A model generated the notes under the pieces. That model searched no databases and was not told where the DNA came from. It was given only the letters and a program-made list of their open reading frames with translations. A DNA stretch of 64,000 nt. Source: an uncultured Polaribacter sp. Lineage in GTDB: Bacteria; Bacteroidota; Bacteroidia; Flavobacteriales; Flavobacteriaceae. The stretch is from NCBI GenBank assembly GCA_938084845.1, contig CALKEB010000023.1:62001-126000 (forward strand). Reading direction: 5' to 3'. Of this stretch, positions 61,376 to 64,000 are shown in pieces (the stretch's first letter is position 1; every line of letters begins with the position of its first letter). Made by a program: the position numbers and the translations under genes.

Positions 61376-62236
61376 TTACAATGATGCTTTGATCATACGA
61401 TTATTTCTAAATATATCTTTTCTTATCTCAATATTTTTAAACCCTTTTTTATGTAGCATTTGTTTCGTTTCTTCACCCAAATATTGATTAATCTCAAAAA
61501 ACAATAGTCCTTCTTTAGTTAAATGCTGTTTGCTTAACGTTGCAATCTTATCATAAAAAATAAGTGGATTGCTATCTTCTACAAACAAAGCGATGTGTGG
61601 TTCGTTTTGTAAGACATTATTTTCAATCTCTTTTTTTTCGGAGTTGCGAACGTATGGTGGATTAGAGATAATAATATCGTACCTTTTTTCTAATGAAGTA
61701 GTGTTTAAAATGTCTGAAGCAATACATTTAATTTTAACTGAATTATTTTCGGCATTTTTTTTGGCAATTTGTAAAGCCTTTTTAGAAATATCTATGGCAG
61801 TAATTGTAGTGTTTTTACATCTTTTTGCTATTGAAATAGGGATGCAACCACTGCCTGTGCCAATATCTAAGACATAGATATCTTTTATCTGTTTTAGTTC
61901 TCTATGTTTAATTTCATCTACAACCCAAGCAACTAATTCTTCAGTTTCGGGTCTTGGAATAAGTGTATTTTTATTTACAATAAATGTAAGTCCAAAAAAC
62001 TCAGTATGACCTATGATATATTGAATTGGTTCTTCTTTTTGTAACTTATTGAGTGCTTTATTTAAAAGGTTTAATTTTTCTTTTTGAATTATAAAGTTGG
62101 GTTGCATTACAAACTCTATACGTTGTAAACCTAAATATTCTTCAATCAGCAAGTATAAAAAGGAGGTTATTTCAGTTTTTGGATAAATAGTCACTAAAGA
62201 TTCAGTAAAATAAGTTCTATATTCTGTTAATGTCAT
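61376..62236 (-). CDS. prmC: Peptide chain release factor glutamine methyltransferase PrmC
   Basis: SAM-dependent enzyme that methylates the GGQ glutamine of release factors. 286 residues. The N-terminal helical domain precedes GHTEFFGLTFIVNKNTLIPRPETEEL (a family hallmark, quoted in part: LIPRPETEEL), the SAM loop VLDIGTGSGCIPISIAK, and the catalytic NPPY in IISNPPYVR. It shares a terminator with carB. Spacing to the upstream GNAT gene is 61 bases on the same strand. Confidence 0.96.
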   Translation of the reverse strand: MTLTEYRTYFTESLVTIYPKTEITSFLYLLIEEYLGLQRIEFVMQPNFIIQKEKLNLLNKALNKLQKEEPIQYIIGHTEFFGLTFIVNKNTLIPRPETEELVAWVVDEIKHRELKQIKDIYVLDIGTGSGCIPISIAKRCKNTTITAIDISKKALQIAKKNAENNSVKIKCIASDILNTTSLEKRYDIIISNPPYVRNSEKKEIENNVLQNEPHIALFVEDSNPLIFYDKIATLSKQHLTKEGLLFFEINQYLGEETKQMLHKKGFKNIEIRKDIFRNNRMIKASL

Positions 62237-62297
62237 TTTTGTTTAAATAAACTGTAGGGTAATAAATATATTCTATTTTTTTTATAATTTTTAGATG

Positions 62298-62789
62298 CTA
62301 TATGTCTCTAAGCATCCATACTGTACAGTTGTAATGGGAGGTGTTACCAAGTGGTTTTTCTAAGTGTTTAAAATTATTGCGTTTGTATAATTTTACTGCG
62401 GCTTTCATGTAAGGTAACGTTTCTAGATAACAATTGTTGAAACCAAACTCTTTTGCTTTATCTAAGCACTGGTCAATTAATGTTGAACCTAAGCCTTTGC
62501 CTCTTGCTAAAGGTAAAAAATACATTTTTTGTAGTTCGCAAGTAGCTCCGTTAAAACTATCTAACTGAGCAACGCCAGCACCACCAACTACGTTATCATG
62601 ATAAGTTACTACATAATAAATGCTTTTTTGTTTTTGATATTGTTCAAACATAAAGTCTGTTGCTCTATCTTCATAGGCAGTTCCAATTTTTGGTGCACCC
62701 ATTTCTTCAATAACATTTCGTATAACTTTAGCTATAGCTTTATTATCCTCTGGTTTAATTTCTCTGATGATAAAATCTTCACTTGTCAT
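62298..62789 (-). CDS. GNAT-family N-acetyltransferase
   Basis: A 163-residue acetyltransferase. ELQKMYFLPLARGKGLGSTLID carries the acetyl-CoA loop (RGKGLG), and CYLETLPYMKAAVKLYKRNNFKHL is the usual C-terminal strand-helix. This group is widespread in Bacteroidota; the acceptor is unknown. Divergent from ribD, with about 120 bases between them holding the ribD promoter. Confidence 0.92.
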   Translation of the reverse strand: MTSEDFIIREIKPEDNKAIAKVIRNVIEEMGAPKIGTAYEDRATDFMFEQYQKQKSIYYVVTYHDNVVGGAGVAQLDSFNGATCELQKMYFLPLARGKGLGSTLIDQCLDKAKEFGFNNCYLETLPYMKAAVKLYKRNNFKHLEKPLGNTSHYNCTVWMLRDI

Positions 62790-62861
62790 TTAATACTGTA
62801 TTTTTGCCAAAGCAAGTTAGCTTTTTTTTCATAAATAGTATATTAATACGAAGCTATATTA

Positions 62862-62869
62862 TATGTTTG
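62862..62869 (+). promoter_or_regulatory. -7 promoter element for ribD
   Basis: TATGTTTG matches TAnnTTTG. It predicts a transcription start near 62875, about 33 bases before the proposed ATC start codon, consistent with translation beginning well upstream of the track's 63232 start. Confidence 0.5.
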
Positions 62870-62907
62870 TATTACAAATTTAGAGTCATAATTTTAAAGG
62901 TAATCTT

Positions 62908-63951
62908 ATCAATCATAATCAATACATAAAACGTTGCTTACAAATAGCCAAAAATGGTCTAGGAACTACAAGGCCAAACCCAAGTGTTGGAGCTTTAATT
63001 GTATATAAAGATAAAATTATTGCAGAGGGTTTTACCTCTAAATATGGGGGAAGTCATGCTGAAGTAAACGCAATACATGCAGTAAAAGATAAAAAAGTTT
63101 TAAAAGAAGCTACAATTTATGTAACTCTAGAGCCATGCTCCCATTTTGGGAAAACGCCTCCTTGTACAGATCTTATAATAAAATACAACTTTAAGAAAGT
63201 TGTAATAGGTTGTTTAGATACAAATAGTTTAGTGTCTGGTAAAGGAGTTAAACGTTTAATAAATGCAGGTATAGATGTTGTTGTTGGGGTGTTAGAAGAA
63301 GCATGTAAAAAACACCATAAACGTTTTTTTACTTGTCAAAACAAACAAAGACCTTATATAGTTTTAAAGTGGGCAGAAACAAAGAATGGTTATATAGCTC
63401 CCACTAAAAAAAATAGTCAAAAGCCTGTTTGGATTTCCAATACGTATTCACAACAAATAGTACACAAACTAAGAAGTAAAGAACATGCTATCTTAGTAGG
63501 TACAACTACAGTTTTTGCAGACAATCCTAAATTAAATGTTAGAACTTGGTCTGGAAACTCACCAGTTCGTGTTGTTTTAGATCGCAACCTAAAAATACCA
63601 TTATCCTCTCATGTTTACGATTCAAATCAAAAAACAATTTTTATAGTAGATATAACTACTCACCTTGGCTATAAAAGTGAAAATATTATTTATGAGCAAG
63701 TTGACTTTACTTCAAGTGTAGCGACTCAAATTATCCAAGTATTGCAAAAACATAACATACAATCAATAATTATAGAAGGAGGTACAAAAACACTTCAAAC
63801 TTTTATAGATGCAAATCTTTGGGATGAAGCTCTTGTATTTATTGGGAAAAATAGATTTAAAGATGGAGTCAAAGCTCCAATTTTACAAAAAGAACCAATC
63901 TATAAGCATGGTATTCTTGGAGATGAATTAAAAAAGTATAAAAATGATTAA
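62908..63951 (+). CDS. ribD: Bifunctional riboflavin enzyme RibD, apparent ATC start
   Basis: Deaminase and reductase of riboflavin synthesis, about 347 residues. The ORF track begins at 63232 and misses the whole deaminase domain. Upstream in the same frame are YIKRCLQIAKNGLGTTRPNP, the zinc motif HAEVNAIH and PCSHFGKTPPC, so the N-terminal domain is intact. The frame is closed by TAG at 62881, and no ATG, GTG or TTG lies before the conserved region. The best candidate is ATC at 62908, seven bases after an AAAGG and giving a family-like N-terminus. The reductase half shows VLKWAETKNGYIA, GTTTVFADNPKLNVR and IIEGGTKTLQTF. Overlaps the next gene by 8 bases. Confidence 0.85.
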   Translation: MNHNQYIKRCLQIAKNGLGTTRPNPSVGALIVYKDKIIAEGFTSKYGGSHAEVNAIHAVKDKKVLKEATIYVTLEPCSHFGKTPPCTDLIIKYNFKKVVIGCLDTNSLVSGKGVKRLINAGIDVVVGVLEEACKKHHKRFFTCQNKQRPYIVLKWAETKNGYIAPTKKNSQKPVWISNTYSQQIVHKLRSKEHAILVGTTTVFADNPKLNVRTWSGNSPVRVVLDRNLKIPLSSHVYDSNQKTIFIVDITTHLGYKSENIIYEQVDFTSSVATQIIQVLQKHNIQSIIIEGGTKTLQTFIDANLWDEALVFIGKNRFKDGVKAPILQKEPIYKHGILGDELKKYKND

Positions 63952-64000
63952 AAATATAATTTTTGATTTTGGAGATATTTTTATAAATCTAGATAAAAAA
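63944..64000 (+). CDS. HAD-superfamily phosphatase, 3' truncated by window edge
   Basis: Only 19 codons are visible, starting at ATG 63944, which overlaps the ribD end by 8 bases. The N-terminus IKNIIFDFGDIFINLD fits the HAD motif I region of YihX-like phosphatases, where DxDxT/V is often written DFGGV; here DFGDIF. The overlap with ribD makes it the next gene of the same transcript; a link to riboflavin dephosphorylation is possible but is inference. Confidence 0.6.
   Translation, partial: MIKNIIFDFGDIFINLDKK

Overview
The window is AT-rich chromosomal DNA from a Bacteroidota bacterium, almost certainly a marine Flavobacteriaceae (Polaribacter/Tenacibaculum-like; the genus is inference). 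Evidence: gldG and gldF, a GLPGLI-family protein, a DUF4835/PorD-type protein, T9SS type A and type B C-terminal sorting domains, the short CarB typical of this group, and promoters of the form TTG-N19-TAnnTTTG instead of the E. coli -35/-10. The density is that of core genome: no tRNA, rRNA, CRISPR array, insertion sequence or prophage was seen, and no gene-free stretch exceeds about 235 bases.

Layout. 1-3420: truncated ftsH, a LUD-domain gene, cdsA, psd and an acyl-CoA-binding protein gene with no standard start codon. 3436-10927: TIGR01777 epimerase, a vWA/AAA+ ATPase pair, an M28 peptidase, a GNAT enzyme, a lipoprotein and a RhlE-type helicase. 11102-15626: htpG, fabH, a GLPGLI protein and a CoA-binding protein. 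15629-18681: a tight minus-strand operon pyrR-pyrB-unknown-stand-alone T9SS sorting domain-rnz. 18874-26614: TPR protein, DUF2911 protein, an SDR protein, the operon SAM hydrolase-monooxygenase-gldF-gldG, and phoH. 26742-32888: a large T9SS type B surface protein, purC with two small unknown genes, a decayed fasciclin gene, a TauE/SafE exporter and a zinc-ribbon/HTH protein resembling the IS1 InsA DNA-binding domain. 32934-39833: acs, an ABC exporter, a Nudix hydrolase, an M42 peptidase, a lipoprotein gene broken by an in-frame TGA, and a DUF6913-like gene. 39932-46861: dapA, then bamD-rpoZ-coaBC-porD-recN and fabI. 47039-53337: a glycosyltransferase and a three-gene set (GH92 mannosidase, glycosylasparaginase, sugar MFS permease) that reads as N-glycan salvage. 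53341-64000: yidC, pyrG, a lipoprotein, rpmH, carB, prmC, a GNAT enzyme, ribD and the start of a HAD phosphatase.

How genes work together. Pyrimidine synthesis is spread over pyrR-pyrB, pyrG and carB. Envelope biogenesis includes cdsA, psd, bamD, yidC and fabH/fabI. Gliding/T9SS is represented by gldFG, porD and two T9SS substrates.

Most worth a second look: two genes (acyl-CoA-binding protein and ribD) that seem to start at ATT/ATC; the solitary T9SS sorting domain in a pyrimidine operon; the InsA-like protein beside acs with paired ATGCTAAA repeats upstream; two genes caught in decay; the MoxR/vWA-like pair with an Asn in Walker B; and the compact N-glycan locus. I did not find a clearly new multi-gene defence or mobile system.
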